Made by a program: the position numbers and the translations under genes | Shown here: positions 1 through 11,002 of the stretch, in pieces | How positions within the stretch are numbered: position 1 is the first letter of the stretch | How the letters are laid out: each line of letters opens with the position of its first letter | Origin: Thelonectria olida | Taxonomy: Eukaryota > Ascomycota > Sordariomycetes > Hypocreales > Nectriaceae | NCBI GenBank assembly: GCA_020736575.1 | Contig: JAGPYM010000003.1 | Coordinates: 1-64,000, forward strand | Direction: 5' to 3' | Length of the DNA stretch: 64,000 bases | The notes under the pieces: generated by a model | Database searches by the model: none | Told to the model about the DNA's origin: nothing | Seen by the model: only the letters and a program-made list of their open reading frames with translations

Positions 1-762
1 AGGCACATGGTCAATACTGAAGACATGGGATGCACCCCGGATGGTGGCGGAGTAAGCAGCCAAGAGCCCTACAGGGCCCGCCCCCCAAACGGCCACGGTG
101 TCTCCAGCCTGAAATCCAGACATGGTTAAGCCAATCCAGCCGGTAGCGAATACATCAGATACTGTGACATAGTCCTGCTCAACGCTTGTATTGGTTGTTT
201 CTGCAGTTAGAGGCACAGGGATCAAGGCCATATCAGCAAACGGAACTCGAGCATATTCGGCTGTGAAATACGAATGTGAGCAACATGACTGAGTTTCATC
301 ACGGCTTGATGAGGCTCACCTTGTAATCCACCATTTGCGCCGCCAAAAGGGAGGCCTGTCAGTGGACCAGTTCCCACGCCCATATCGATGTGACCAATGG
401 CCCCATTATCAGGAATGACAACGTACTGGCCGACCTCAAGTGATGACACGGCACTTCCTAACTCAGATATATAACCCACTATTACAAGTGTTAGTCAAAA
501 TCTCAACTCATCGCCAACCCAGGTAGAACTATGGAAAGGACTTACTAGCTTCATGTCCTAGAGCCCACGGAGGCTCACCTCCCATATATCCGTGATATCT
601 GTGCAAGTCTGAACCACAGAGAGCTGAGGTCGTGATTCGAACAATGGCATCGGTCGCGTTAGTGATAACTGGCATAGGAAGGTCTTCGATATGAACCTGG
701 TAAGGTCCGGTCATCACAGCGCCACGCATGGTCGCGAGCGAAGAGTTGAGAGATAGTGCCAT
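1..762 (-). CDS. Zinc-type alcohol dehydrogenase-like protein (5' part, cut by window edge)
   Basis: Medium-chain NAD(P)-dependent alcohol/polyol dehydrogenase, N-terminal part only; the gene runs off the left edge. Exons 546-762, 320-478 and <1-260; introns 479-545 and 261-319 have GT/AG ends and keep the frame. Visible: catalytic-zinc motifs CGSDLH and GHEAMG, then the start of the Rossmann fold (TVAVWGAGPVG). The Cys-rich structural-zinc loop usual after GHE in classical ADH is absent; a Gly-rich stretch (IGHIDMGVGTG) is there instead, as in some formaldehyde/sorbitol-type relatives. ATG at 762; the in-frame ATG at 729 (MRGAVMTGP) fits the family start equally well. Substrate unknown. Confidence 0.85.
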
Positions 763-1188
763 ATTGGAATGAAAGGGAAATTTGATGATATTACGAATTG
801 ATATCGCCAGAGAGAGGAGCTACCACTTGGGCCCAATGTCTACTTAAATACCCATTGTCTTATGCATGTACCGGAGTGTTTTGCCAAGAGACTCCCGCAA
901 CTGCCCTTGGCAGTCTTCGTCAGCTCGATTGCGCGACCAGTATCACTGCCAACGGTGAATGATATCATCTCGTCCTTGGCTGTCCAAGATGAGCCAAGTG
1001 ATATGGGTCCTGCCGTTGGCGTACCAAGCAACTATTCTCGTGTGTAAGCCGAGTGCTATGTACAATCTCTTCATCATTCGGCAGTTTACTCGGATATACT
1101 TGTTCGATGGGGATAAAGTTTAGGCCCGCCCTCATATAAAAGTATTTTTTTCAATCACTAACGAAGCACTATTTGACAAATCGCCATC
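763..1188. other. Intergenic, divergent promoter region
   Basis: Lies between the dehydrogenase start (minus) and the candidate small ORF (plus). A TATA-like stretch (atataaaag, about 1133-1141) sits roughly 50 bp upstream of the ATG at 1189. Both short ORFs here (840-1031 minus, 862-1047 plus) lack recognisable similarity and I do not call them. Confidence 0.5.
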
Positions 1189-1566
1189 ATGCTAATACAA
1201 GTGGTGTTCATCTTGGTGGTTCTTATGGGCTTTTCAGCATCTGCATCTAGAAGCGTGAATTCGATCATCATAGCACATAGAGACAACCCGGACTTCCACA
1301 GCTTGCTTGGCAACAGCATATTTATCGGCGAGGTCTGGCTCGATACTGTCTACTGTGGTAATCATACTATTATGACCCATGTCTTATGCCGCCTGCGCGG
1401 ACGTTTTGGCATCGCCACGAATGGGGCAAACTACTCAGCATTGTTGCTAGCTCTAGATGGCTGGCCGATAAGGGTGGAGAGCCCAGAGTCCTTCATAAGA
1501 GAGACATTGTCTGATGCCCTCCTGGAGTGGTCCGTTGGTATGGCGCGAATGAAGCAAGCTTTATGA
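1189..1566 (+). CDS. Candidate small secreted protein, unrecognised
   Basis: A 125-codon ORF with a true ATG, about 50 bp after a TATA-like box. Residues 1-20 look like a signal peptide (hydrophobic core VVFILVVLMGF followed by SASAS). The rest has only two cysteines and one N-glycosylation-like NHT. I recognise no family. Just downstream, in another frame (about 1565-1690), is a hydrophobic beta-like stretch (VFVKLGATLYTYL), so the ORF may be the first exon of a longer gene or a decayed remnant. Expression evidence is needed before calling it real. Confidence 0.3.
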   Translation: MLIQVVFILVVLMGFSASASRSVNSIIIAHRDNPDFHSLLGNSIFIGEVWLDTVYCGNHTIMTHVLCRLRGRFGIATNGANYSALLLALDGWPIRVESPESFIRETLSDALLEWSVGMARMKQAL

Positions 1567-3296
1567 TACATTCCCTGCCGCATATAGCTCCACAGAGTGG
1601 CTTGGCGAAGTGACGTTCGAGAAGACGGGCCAAGTCTTTGTGAAGCTGGGGGCAACGTTGTACACATACCTTACGATAATTGAGACCACGGCTCAAGCAC
1701 GCAGGCCACGCTCCAATGCGTCGTCACGCTCTCTAAGACAGGATTGAGAACAAGAACTGACGGACTAATGCTAGAAGCCGGATATTGTATAGCCGTCGGA
1801 CTCGATCAGGTCTCGATACCTTACTCTTCTAGTGAGGCACTCAACATTATAATGCATTCCATGATTGACTTCTGCAGATTTGTCTTACAAAGTGTCTAGA
1901 GTATTTCGACCTCATTCAGCACGTAGAAGATAGACTCGACCGAGAGATGCCAACGGCATCCTCCCTTGCAAACTTTCTACGGCCGCATTGACAGCGTACT
2001 TACACTAGGTATACATCTCCGCCGGAGTGTTGAACGTGCTTTACTTGAGAAATTCTAAATGATACGCACAAAAAGTCAACATCCGAGAGCACTGAGTTTT
2101 GCGCCTTTTAAAGGATTGGTGGGGGAATGTTTCTAAACAGGCTAATTTCGTATAGGAACATATTTTGACTTTAGTACAACCTAGTTATGCCGATCAGTAT
2201 ATCTAAGGATATTCTGCCTTGAACAACCAAGCCCGAGAAGACAGCCAAACTTGTATAGAGATGCCGAAGGGCCTGAGATATGTCTGAGGATTAGGTGAGT
2301 ACTACTCTTTAGGCTAGATCTAAGGTTTGACTGAGGCTAAGCTTAATTGAGCAGTCTGAGTCTAGTAATAATCTTACCATGTGATTATTATTTGGCCCAT
2401 CGTTATGACCAGGTTGTACTATAATATCGGAGCTATTTAACAGACCCACGCGGCTGTAAGTCGGTTGCATAAGGGACCCACTGCATAAGGGACCGTATCA
2501 AAAAACAAAGCATGAGCCTTCTAATTGGTTAGGAGTGTAGAATCCAGGAGGCCTCTCATAAGCTACACATGGCCATTATCAACCATCGCCTATCTGGGAA
2601 GGAGAGTTTCATTTCAGTCTCGCTCCCGGAAGCTGCTATGGGTAACTCTGATCATGGTCACGCTGTTATGACAACGACTGACGACCGCCCCGGAGATAGC
2701 ACATGATCAACCAAGTTCACGTTCACACTGTACAGGTGTACTGTCACCGTACTTGTAGTTGGTTGCGTAGGCCATTAGAGTGAACTATAGAGGCCTAGAC
2801 AATGCGGTGTGTCAAATCAACTTTCAACTTTTTGTTGTATTGTATATACTAGCAATTAAAGATCGTCACTATACCAAATACGCTGTAATTACAGCATATT
2901 AGGTACCTCACTTGCCAGTACTGGATTTTGCCGCAGCTACGGAAACTGGCATGAAAGGTGGATTTTGATTAGAAAGTAAATTGGCACACTGTCGAGGCCC
3001 GGCCTCTGTTGTAGACGCCCCAGTAAGCTTTCCCGGGGGAGGGAACCAAATAAATTGCATAGCCCGCCGTCTGTCAAGCCAGGGGTATCAATGATCGCCT
3101 CTCGCATGGTAGGAATTGTCGCAACTGTGCAATTACCCGGCTTCCTGGGGCTACGCAATCTCCAAATGTGGTGATCCCGGCTGGCGGCAGACATGGTTCG
3201 CCATACGCACGCTCTATATAGCTGGCATTGAGGACGACACCAGGACGTCTCGTTCCCTTACGCCTCACATAACCTGCCATCGAAGCAGCATCGAAA
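1567..3296. other. Intergenic, AT-rich, no gene recognised
   Basis: About 1.7 kb with stops in all frames apart from very short ORFs. Moderately AT-rich around 2050-2900. No transposon motif, tRNA or conserved coding pattern was recognised. The last 90 bp form the promoter of the carboxylesterase. Confidence 0.5.
3213..3220 (+). promoter_or_regulatory. TATA-like box of carboxylesterase
   Basis: The sequence tctatata lies about 80 bp before the ATG at 3297, a normal spacing for a TATA element in filamentous fungi. Confidence 0.45.
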
Positions 3297-5058
3297 ATGA
3301 AGCAGTTCCTGCAGATTGTCGCCGTCTTTTCAGCCTTCGCGGCCGCGAAGCCTCTTCATATTCCTTCCACACTTAGCAGTCGTGGGTATAACGACACATG
3401 GTCTGTTGGTCAGACCGTTGATACAACTAGTGGTCCCGTTCAAGGACATGCAGCGTCAGAAGCCATCGAGGTCTCCGAGTACTTAGGAATCCCGTTTGCA
3501 CAGCCTCCTACCGGAAGCTTGCGGTTCCAGCCTCCCGTCGCGTACAACGGAGCGTCGGTTATCAATGGCACCGACTTTGTAAGTCTGCAGTCTTGTATTT
3601 TACTAATTACTCCTACAATCGTTTGCCTCTGTTATAATGTCTCCTTCCTCTCTGTTATGTTGGCTAATCAAAGTCACGGTCAGGGATTCGCCTGTACTCA
3701 AGCAAGCGGCGGAAATACTCTGCCTCAAAGCGAGGACTGCCTAACCCTCAATATCTGGACAAAACCTCAAGTTGGGGATAAGAAGAAGGCTATTCTCGTG
3801 TGGGTATATGGCGGCGCTTACACAATAGGTACGGATAACTGCAATATTTATTTAATTACTTATTTGACTAACTTCTCCATGCAGGCAGCTCTAGATCCCC
3901 TGAGTATAATGGCCAGTACTTTGCGGACCAGACTGATGTTATCCTCATATCCTTCAAGTGAGCGCCCTCCATTCTTGAGTAGGGATAAGATAGCTTACTT
4001 CCATGAAGTTACCGCCTGAATATTTTTGGGTTCCCTGGTAACCCAGCTACTGCCTCGAATCTTGGCCTGCTTGATATGAGATTGGCTCTGGAATGGATCC
4101 GCAACAACGCCGCAAAATTTGGTGGCGATGTCAACCGTATTTCTCTCTTCGGGCAGTCTGCGGGAGCCGGTATGATCGACTTTTATTCGTATGCTTATGC
4201 CTCGGATCCGATCGCGAACGGATTCGCTCTGCACAGCGCCACTGTGAACGGCTTCCCCTCATTGCCCCGTAATTCAACAGAAGCGAGTTGGTTCAGGATT
4301 GCCGAAGCTGTGGGTTGTGGTCCTCGCACTGCGGATCCGAATGAAATCACAGACTGCATGAGGATCAAGACGCCTCAAGAGATTCTAGCTGCATTCTCAT
4401 CACAGGACACAGGCATTGGGGCGACGCCTGCGTTCGGGCCCGGGGTTGATGATATCATCGTCTTTGAGGACTATGGCTCCCGCCACTCTGCGGTTGGAGG
4501 ATATCTGATCGGTAATAATGAAAACGAGGCGGGTCTTTTTCGACAATTCCAGAACCAGACCGATGCCTACTGGCAGGATTTCAACCAGAGGCTCTACACC
4601 TGTGCCGACGCAGAGAGGATAGCCCAATCAGTCCGAGACGGTTATCCGTCTTGGAGGTATCGTTACTTTGGAGACTTCCCAAACCTGGCCGTCTCGACGA
4701 ATCCGCCAAGCGGAGCTTATCACGGCGCTGAGGTATGCACCTATTCCTGCGCAAGAATCTATCCATAAGGCAACTTCAAACTGACAGCTTGCAGCTTCCA
4801 GTTCTATTCGGTACGGTCGATGAGGTTGCCCAAAACTCAACGCCAAGCACACCAGACCTGGTGGCCGTCGGCGACTATCTCCGCTGTGCTTGGAGTACCT
4901 TTGCCAAAGATCCGTTCCGGGGCCTGCTAACTTACGCAGAGGGTTGGCCAACATACGAACCAACCGAGGAGACTTTGGTTCGACTCGCATTCGAGAATCG
5001 ACCTGGCGCAAACTTTACCTTGGGCAATGCATATGATGGCCCTTGCCAGGCTTCGTAA
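3297..5058 (+). CDS. Secreted type-B carboxylesterase/lipase
   Basis: Serine ester hydrolase of the alpha/beta fold (type-B carboxylesterase, PF00135 type), 495 residues. Exons 3297-3578, 3684-3828, 3885-3957, 4009-4732, 4795-5058; introns of 105, 56, 51 and 62 bp. Signal peptide at 1-18 (MKQFLQIVAVFSAFAAA). Family hallmarks in order: GIPFAQPPTGSLRF, SEDCLTLNIW, oxyanion YGGAYTIG, SFNYRLNIFGFPGN, nucleophile elbow FGQSAGA (Ser217), NNENEAGLF and catalytic His in YHGAE. Several N-glycosylation sequons. Intron 1 is divisible by three and has no stop, so its retention would add 35 residues. Converges on the HET gene, ending 193 bp away. Substrate cannot be told from sequence. Confidence 0.92.
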
Positions 5059-5250
5059 CTCAGTGGCTGTAACCTGCCCAAAAAGCAATAAAAGCCGAAA
5101 GGCTTTTTTAGGAATGCTACATGAATGTAAATTATGCGGAGGTAGTCTCGTGTGGTGGTCTTTATGCATTTTAGATGATTTAAAATGATGAACAAAGTTG
5201 CGTCTCTGAAAGCATGACCTGGTGGTTTCTTGTAGTCGATGATGACAAGG

Positions 5251-6402
5251 TTATGAGATATTCCTCGCTGTTTTGTCTGGCTTTGCAACCTCAGTAGCCA
5301 TGCCGAACCCAGCAAAGACATGATCCACGTCCTTTGTGGCTTTGCTTTCGCGACCGTAACTAAGGAGCGACAGGAGTTGGTTGGTGTGGCTCGGACGGCT
5401 GTGATTATAGCAAAGGTATCTGATCGGCGCCAGGTTCAAGCCCTGCCAGATATCCTCAGCACGGCCTCGGGCCTGCGAGTGCGAAAGCAACGATACATCT
5501 AGAATGTTCATTACTTTGGCGAAAGAGTCCCGGCCAAATTCCCAGTCGCCCGCCATGGGTACCTTGGCCTGGCGAGCCATGACAATCTCCTGCACAATCC
5601 ACACGCAATGAAACCACGGCTGCGCGAGGAAGGCTCTTAGGAAAGTCCACTCAATAGCGTCTTGGTGTGGAAGAGTCCGAACAATAGGATGTGCGGTGGT
5701 TGACTTGTCGTACAACTCTTCGTTCCGATGGATCCCCCCTATAAAGGCCAGAACGAAGGGCATTTGGCCTAGTTCGGCTACATGCATGAGGTTCAACGCA
5801 TCATCTAGCTTGGATGTTTTTATGCCGGGTAAAACAAAAGGAGAGCCGTCCGGGTTGACAAACGATTTACCCAACCAGATGCGAACAAGTCTGGCGGCAG
5901 TGTCGATACCACGCATGCCCCTCACCTGCTCAGCACATTCGGCCAGATCGGCTTGGTTGAAGCACAGGGCGTCGATCCATATGAAGTCGACACCATCAGG
6001 AGAAGTCGTCCCGGCTCTACGAGCCTCGATGAATTCGGTCTCGTTGCGGCTTATAGCAAAGCCTTTCCACTGACCATTGTTGGAATGGACCTCATGGCGA
6101 GCAGTATCAAGGACTTTAACACCATTACGCGCAGGATCTCCCACGACCGGAAGAGGTCGGGGCATGTGAAGTGCAGATGCGAGGTTTTCAGTCACCGAAA
6201 TCCGCACCCCGTTGCAGAGGATTAGGTCGGAGCTCATCTTTCTGCCCCATACATTAGAAAGGGCGTCGTAAGGTGGTGCTGTATTTCGGTCCGGGATCAC
6301 GGTCAGCTCAACCCGGAGCGGGTCCCCCGGCCAGCCGGGCGCTATCCTGAGGAGACGGATTGATGACGAAGAAGGAAGACGTTGGTACTTCTGAGAACTC
6401 AT
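5251..6402 (-). pseudogene. HET-domain protein, truncated and apparently frameshifted
   Basis: Heterokaryon-incompatibility (HET, PF06985-type) protein; such proteins trigger cell death after non-self recognition. The reading frame gives 383 residues, below the usual 550-700. HET block 1 YDALSNVWG at residues 45-53, block 2 FIWIDALCFNQAD, then WFHCVWIVQEIVMA and the end-of-domain KATKDVDHVFAGFG. The frame stops soon after, yet the +1 frame continues at once with a stretch resembling the normal follow-on (IDYKKPPGHAFRDATLFII, about 5185-5250; compare DYS-x-VFRDATRFL in family members). This points to a 1-nt frameshift near 5255-5280 plus loss of the C-terminal part, where the convergent carboxylesterase now lies. 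A short functional HET protein remains possible. Confidence 0.7.
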
Positions 6403-7309
6403 GTTGGATTCAATGTGAGTCTGTGTATTAGGAAGGCAAAATTGGTCCTAACAAGAGATTGAACTGTGGGCAGTCGCGGGAAGTTTCTGTCTCCTCCACC
6501 TCGAGGTTTGCCGTTGCGCTGTTGGTCTAATAATATCTACCTAAGTTAAGTACTTCGTGCATCTAATGGCTCCCATCCATTTCTAGTTCCATTCAATATT
6601 GTACAGCGCCAACAAGCACAGGGGACAAGCGCTTAGTCGTGGCGAAACCATGCTAAGGGGGAGAGTAATGAAATGCCAGCCCAAAATTATTGCGGAACCG
6701 AAATGCCCCAGCAAGCTACATGTAAAGAGTCCAGCCCCTTAAGAACCAGTTCTCCAACTAATCGCCGAGGCAGATCGTACCTACGCTCGGGAGGAAACCT
6801 ATCAGTCGGCTTTTGGAAGGCATGCTCTCTCCATAACGAGAGGGATTGCCCGTTGGTTGCAGGCAGAGCCTAGCCCAACAAAAACTCATTGCCCTTGAAT
6901 GCAGCCAACATGACGAGTGAGTCTATTGGCTCTGTCGAGGACGATTCTGCAGGACCCCGGTCTGGAACCTTCAGATCAGTTCGGGCCGTTCCCTTAGAAC
7001 GCGACCCCCAATCGGGATGTTCCAGGCTGGGGAAGGTTTCCGAGTAAGTGCCTGGTGTCCATGATTCCCTTAGGAAATGTGGCCGTTATCGCGTCATACA
7101 TAAACTTGGACATGGGGCTCTGCAAATATTTAGCTTCGTCAGCATATGAAACCACGCGATGCGACAAGATACGTTATTGTGAATGGGCTCTAGATAAAAA
7201 TTCATCAGGTGAAGGAGAGCACAACACTGGCTAACGATGAGATAAACGCCCTCGAAAGCCACACAAGAACAAAAGGGTTCCCGACTCGTTCAACTTTGGT
7301 TATGACTAC
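6403..7309. other. Intergenic, no gene recognised
   Basis: HET promoter side and 3' flank of the regulator. Only short unconvincing ORFs; no RNA gene or repeat seen. Confidence 0.5.
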
Positions 7310-9754
7310 TCAGCCCGTAGAAGCGTCCATGTCGAGAAAGTCTAGGCTGAACCAATCCATATCATATTGCGAGCTATCCAGCAGTTCACCGTTTGGCAAC
7401 AAACTGGTCATCTCTGGATCAAAGAACAAGTTGAAGACGTCCAGGTCTGGCAGTCCTTCAGTTGGGGCATATGTCTGCGGAATGGGTGATAGAATTGAGC
7501 TGTGTTGCTCAAACTGACTCTGTGGATCTTGTAATAATTCTTGGGGTCGTTGATTTTGATCGCTTTCGTTGAATAAAGGCACACTGTGCATTTGATCGCC
7601 AGAAGGTTGGTTTGGGTATTGTGATCTCTGTTGCATTTGGCTAGGTTGTGGAGCAGGTGCATGCGTTTCAGGTCCGCTGCTAATATCTTGTCTCAAGGAG
7701 GCGCGTCTGCCCTCTTGGCGGTCTGATGCAAATGTTCTTGACTGGGGATGATCCGACTGTCCTTGGTCCTGTATCCCGAGATCTACTGTCTCTTCTCCAG
7801 GTTGCACATACCCGTGTTTCGACCTCAGAACACCAGTAAACTCGAGGATGGATGACCTCGCGTGCGTGGAAATGGCACGAAAGCTAGTCAGCTTTTTGAC
7901 GTCAATGTACTTGGGCTCGTCTTCGAGTATGATTGAACGTTCTTTGTGAACCATATACAAAGACCTAACGTGGACACTCTAGGAAACGATATATCAGCTA
8001 AGAAAGCTCACATTGAGTACGGAGATGTTCATAATTACCAGCGAGGAAACCAAGGTCCAGTATTCGGCCATTGCATGTATCCACTCAATATTTGCTCTGA
8101 TATTGGCATGTGCCCGTTCTTTAATCCTCGGACTGGATGACCACATGAACGGGATCTGAATGGCACTACTGCAATACGCTGCGTACGCAATGAAGCAGGG
8201 CATTGCGGATAACCTAGAACAAGTTGCCATAGCCGCTTGAAGCAGTGTCGAAATGGTGCAAGCGTGCTCATAAGCCAATTGGGCCGATAGTTGTCTTGCC
8301 GAGGACCAGCTGTCGTCGCCGGGACCCCAACAGAAGAGTGGCACGATGGATGAATGAATGGCGCATAGAGACTGATGATAGACGATATTTACGAGTAGTT
8401 TCTTTGCAAGAGCGTGATTCGGAACATGCGCGATGTTGTCCGATGACAATTTGATATCAGATGGTGTCTTTCGCCACCAATCCGTTACCTCCTCGTGGAG
8501 GGCATGGATATCTGTTATCCTGACACTCATAGTAGAATCTGCCGATTTGACTGAAGTTACGACGGAAGACCTGCCTATAGTGTTAGTACTCACAGTTTAA
8601 ATACTGCACTTGGTGTTTAACACCGTATCACGAACCAGAGAGTCAATCCCTTGATAAGCTCACCAAGTATTCCTCGGTCATTCTCATCAGATGTTAAAGA
8701 AGATGGAGGGCACCTAGCGAGTTCAGCATCATAATCCTCATCGGGCCACGGCAATGGTAAACTCTGTGCGTCACTTATGGGCTCGAAGAGTGACAATCTT
8801 TCAGCGCCATAGCAATGCAGGAGGTAGCATGCCCAGAAGCGGCGACGACGTATTTCGGAGTCTAGCGAATCATCGACATGCAACTTCTGAGAAGATCCCA
8901 GGCCCGTAATGTAGAGTAATTGGGCGGCATTTCCTAGACACTGTGTCAGCCGTCAAGATGTGCAAGTTTACAATAGACGAAGATGTTTTTCGAATGCTGT
9001 ACCCTTGTGGAGATGACTGATCCTCCAAGACCCTTGGCTATGCCAGAACAAAGATAGATTGCAGAATGTCACAATATTTTCCTCATGAAGTTCTTCGGCC
9101 TCCTGGAAGACTAATTTTCCAGCTCTTTTTGCCCACTCGACCATCAGGCCTTGGCTCTTGAGAGTGGGCTGGCCATTTTCATCGCGAAAAAAACTAGTCA
9201 AGATTTCTTAGCCATTGCCTTATGGAGAGGGTCAGCACTCGGTCATACTTGGCCCCCCATGCGCAGATACTCAATACAACATGGGGATTGGCGGTTTGCT
9301 CTGCGAGTGACTCAAGAAAGCGCCGTCTGTGGAGTAGTAGTGTTGACTGATAGACGTTGTCAAAGTAAACTTGGACAAGAGTAGACACCAGACTCCTGGG
9401 TATTCCAAGATAGAGCTCCTCTCCGAGAGGGTTTCTTGCGACCGCAGATGCGGAGGAATCTGCAGCCCGCAAGCATGCATCGTCACCTGATGAGCCTTGT
9501 CCTGCTCCGGCATGCGCGGGTGGATGTCTCGGCTTCGGAACCCGCCTTAGTTGAAGTGAAGCTTCCTCATAAATGCATTCATGCCTCAATCTTACGCAGC
9601 GCCTACAGTTTGGCCGTTCCCCAGAGCATCGTATCTGCGGGCGTGTTAATGGTTAGAAGTGTGAGCCGTGAACTGTTCGTGTTTTGGCTGAGTCTACCTT
9701 TTGGCCTTTGCATGTCCTGCAGGCTGTTCTCGGTCGACCCGGACCAGGGATCAT
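7310..9754 (-). CDS. Zn2Cys6 transcription factor with fungal-specific TF domain
   Basis: Nuclear DNA-binding regulator of about 714 residues. Exons (5' to 3'): 9698-9754, 9249-9634, 9003-9193, 8624-8933, 8039-8570, 7310-7978. The Zn2Cys6 cluster is at Cys12, 15, 22, 29, 32 and 39 (CRTCKGQK then IRCSGERPNCRRC) and is interrupted by intron 1. The middle (LYITGLGSSQKLHVDD, RRRRFWACYLLHCYGAERL) is the fungal-specific TF domain (PF04082 type). The C-terminus is Gln/Pro/Asp-rich and acidic, a likely activation region. Last intron: I prefer 7979-8038 (60 bp, gtaatt donor); a stronger-looking gtgagc donor at 8011 would leave only 33 bp. Tandem with the PLP enzyme and permease upstream; targets unknown. 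Confidence 0.88.
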
Positions 9755-10066
9755 GATTGACTAGCGGATGCCGGAGAGAAGTTCAGGGCCGGTGCTTCGA
9801 CCGCAAGCATTCTCACCGCTTAGCGAGCATGAGCAGAAGATAGAAGTTCCAAGTTTTGAGTCGAAAAGTGGCTTGAGGGACTTTAGATAATATTTTAGTG
9901 GGGCTTTTCGTACAATGGCCATACGAAGTGACTAACCAGGCACTTCCCCAAGTCCATATTCTCGACGGGATTGCTTATGAGTGGTTACTCTTGGACTTTG
10001 CCGACCTTAGGATGCTATCAAAGTGGTGTTTTCCAGCTACTAGTTTGTTCAATCTCTCGCTCAACT
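9755..10066. other. Intergenic, regulator promoter
   Basis: About 310 bp between the regulator start and the stop of the PLP enzyme; no distinct motif called. Confidence 0.4.
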
Positions 10067-11002
10067 CTACTCAAACAAAGTCCCTCGCATGTATTTGAGA
10101 CCGGTGTCACATGCCACTGTCACCACCGTCTTCCCAGGACCAAGCTCCTTTGCCAGCGCTATCGCGGCCACAACGTTCAGTCCAGTGGACGTACCAACTA
10201 GAACACCTTCTTCCTTCGCCAGTCTCTTACACATAGTACGCGCCTCATCTTCAGGTATCGCCCATGCAGCATCGTACAAAGTCTCATCCAGCAATGGTGG
10301 TAGGAAACCAATGCCAATGCCCTCGACACCATGTGTCCCACCCCGGCCTTGCGTAATCACGGGAGCAGATTCTGGCTCCAGTACAAGCACCCGAGTTTGC
10401 GGCCACGTAGATTTCAGGACCTTTGAAACCCCCATGACCATGCCAGCACCGCCAACAGCACCACAGAAGCCATCGATGCCACCAGGGAACTGATCAATGA
10501 GTTCCCGGCCAAGCTTTCCGTATCCAACCAGAACGTCGCGGTTTTCGAATTGGTCAGCCCAATAATAGTTTGGGTCTGCAGAAAGTTCCTTGGCACGCTC
10601 CCTCATCGAGGGGATCAGGTCGGGAGTGATATGTCCGCTTGCGCTGTGCACCAACTCAACGTCCGACCCAAAGGCAGCCATGGTCCGAAGCTTCTCAGGT
10701 GCAAAGGCATTCGAGCTTATCACTTGAAACTTGTATCCTTTGACGGCGCAGACAAGGGCAAGAGATGATCCGGTACTGCCGCCTGTGGCCTCGATAATAG
10801 CCATGCCTGGGCGGAGGTCGCCGCGACGTTCTGCCTCCTCAACAATGGATCGAGCCATTCGGTCCTTGTAGGAGCCTGTCGGATTGAGGTTTTCAAGCTT
10901 TAAGAAGACCTGAGCATGACCCTCTGGGACGACATGTCGCAGCTGGATGCATGGTGTGTTGCCGATTGCATCAAGGATATTGTCGACAGGCGAAGGAGTC
11001 AT
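10067..11002 (-). CDS. Cysteine synthase-like PLP-dependent beta-replacement enzyme
   Basis: Fold-type II PLP enzyme of the CysK/cystathionine beta-synthase family, 311 residues, single exon, normal length for CysK. Seen: N-terminal IGNTPCIQL, PLP-lysine motif NPTGSYKDRMA (Lys46), substrate loop EATGGSTG (residues 71-78, where O-acetylserine sulfhydrylases have TSGNTG), Gly-rich phosphate loop VGGAGMVMG, and the C-terminal VGTSTGLN and CDTGLKYM. The changed loop argues against plain housekeeping cysteine synthesis; a related beta-replacement or lyase reaction is possible. No mitochondrial presequence seen, so probably cytosolic. Placed between a Zn2Cys6 regulator and an organic-anion permease on the same strand. 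Confidence 0.88.
   Translation of the reverse strand: MTPSPVDNILDAIGNTPCIQLRHVVPEGHAQVFLKLENLNPTGSYKDRMARSIVEEAERRGDLRPGMAIIEATGGSTGSSLALVCAVKGYKFQVISSNAFAPEKLRTMAAFGSDVELVHSASGHITPDLIPSMRERAKELSADPNYYWADQFENRDVLVGYGKLGRELIDQFPGGIDGFCGAVGGAGMVMGVSKVLKSTWPQTRVLVLEPESAPVITQGRGGTHGVEGIGIGFLPPLLDETLYDAAWAIPEDEARTMCKRLAKEEGVLVGTSTGLNVVAAIALAKELGPGKTVVTVACDTGLKYMRGTLFE

Noticed and set aside
840..1031. 63-codon minus-strand frame upstream of the dehydrogenase
   Set aside because: Starts at TTG, no family match, probably leader or intergenic sequence.
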